Assembly: GCA_033763575.1 (NCBI GenBank)
Contig: JANRKF010000021.1
Location: 1 to 58,134 of the forward strand
From: JANRKF01 sp033763575
GTDB lineage: Bacteria; Pseudomonadota; Alphaproteobacteria; Rickettsiales; SXRF01
Length of the DNA: 58,134 nucleotides
Direction: 5' to 3'
Each line of letters opens with the position of its first letter. Position 1 is the stretch's first letter. This document shows positions 58,131 through 58,134 of the stretch, piece after piece. The notes below the pieces were generated by a model, which searched no databases, was not told where the DNA came from, and worked only from the letters and a program-made list of their open reading frames with translations. The position numbers were made by a program, and so were the translations under genes.

Positions 58131-58134
58131 CACA

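Overview
The window looks like a chromosome segment from a free-living or facultative alphaproteobacterium of moderately high GC. Evidence for this is the full aerobic complex I operon followed by birA-coaX-rnj, the order tig-clpP-clpX-hup, a hybrid malic enzyme-phosphotransacetylase, a CpaA-type prepilin peptidase and a UbiH-type ubiquinone hydroxylase. I cannot name the genus. No rRNA, CRISPR array, phage or classical insertion sequence is visible. Accessory DNA comes instead as small toxin-antitoxin-like modules, palindromic repeats and inverted arrays of 7-bp units.

Layout. 1-2.5 kb: iron block with a CGFS glutaredoxin divergent from a cupredoxin and an FTR1 permease, with a Fur-box-like site between them. 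2.5-5.6 kb: tRNA-Cys, a three-SPOR-domain protein, tRNA-Asn and a UbiH-family monooxygenase. 5.7-9.4 kb: four unrecognised membrane proteins, two of them behind PhoB-box-like sites, then SapC. 9.5-12.7 kb: an antitoxin-ParE pair running directly into mutS. 12.9-17.8 kb: maeB, an unknown protein and leuA. 17.8-21.7 kb: BrnTA coupled to rnj, then coaX and birA. 21.7-41.9 kb: nuoA to nuoN on the minus strand. 41.9-46.8 kb: tRNA-Asp, tRNA-Val, HU, ClpX, ClpP and trigger factor. 46.9-58.1 kb: an unknown protein, an agmatine-deiminase-like enzyme, CpaA, an alpha/beta hydrolase, a cysteine-rich secreted protein, a DprE1/arabinosyltransferase-like/DprE2 trio, YceI and RecR.

The nuo operon carries all fourteen subunits in the canonical order A-B-C-D-E-F-G-H-I-J-K-L-M-N. 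It is interleaved with twelve extra genes: a small unknown protein, a four-helix-bundle (S23-type) protein, a GNAT acetyltransferase, two secreted proteins, two DUF4160-DUF2442 pairs, one BrnTA pair, a PH-like small protein and a DedA membrane protein. Many are joined to their neighbours by 1-4 nt stop/start overlaps, so they are likely co-transcribed and translationally coupled with the respiratory subunits.

The other main theme is repeats that have entered coding sequence. Palindromic elements of several families supply part of a signal peptide (38.8 kb), an in-frame insert in the agmatine-deiminase-like enzyme (48.6 kb), an insert in MutS (9.6 kb) and the N-terminus of a glycosyltransferase-like protein (54.3 kb). 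One appears to have duplicated the nuoF start (34.2-34.4 kb). Inverted arrays of G/T-rich 7-bp units flank the four-helix-bundle gene and also occur as cargo-free hairpins at three other gene junctions, which suggests a small mobile element family.
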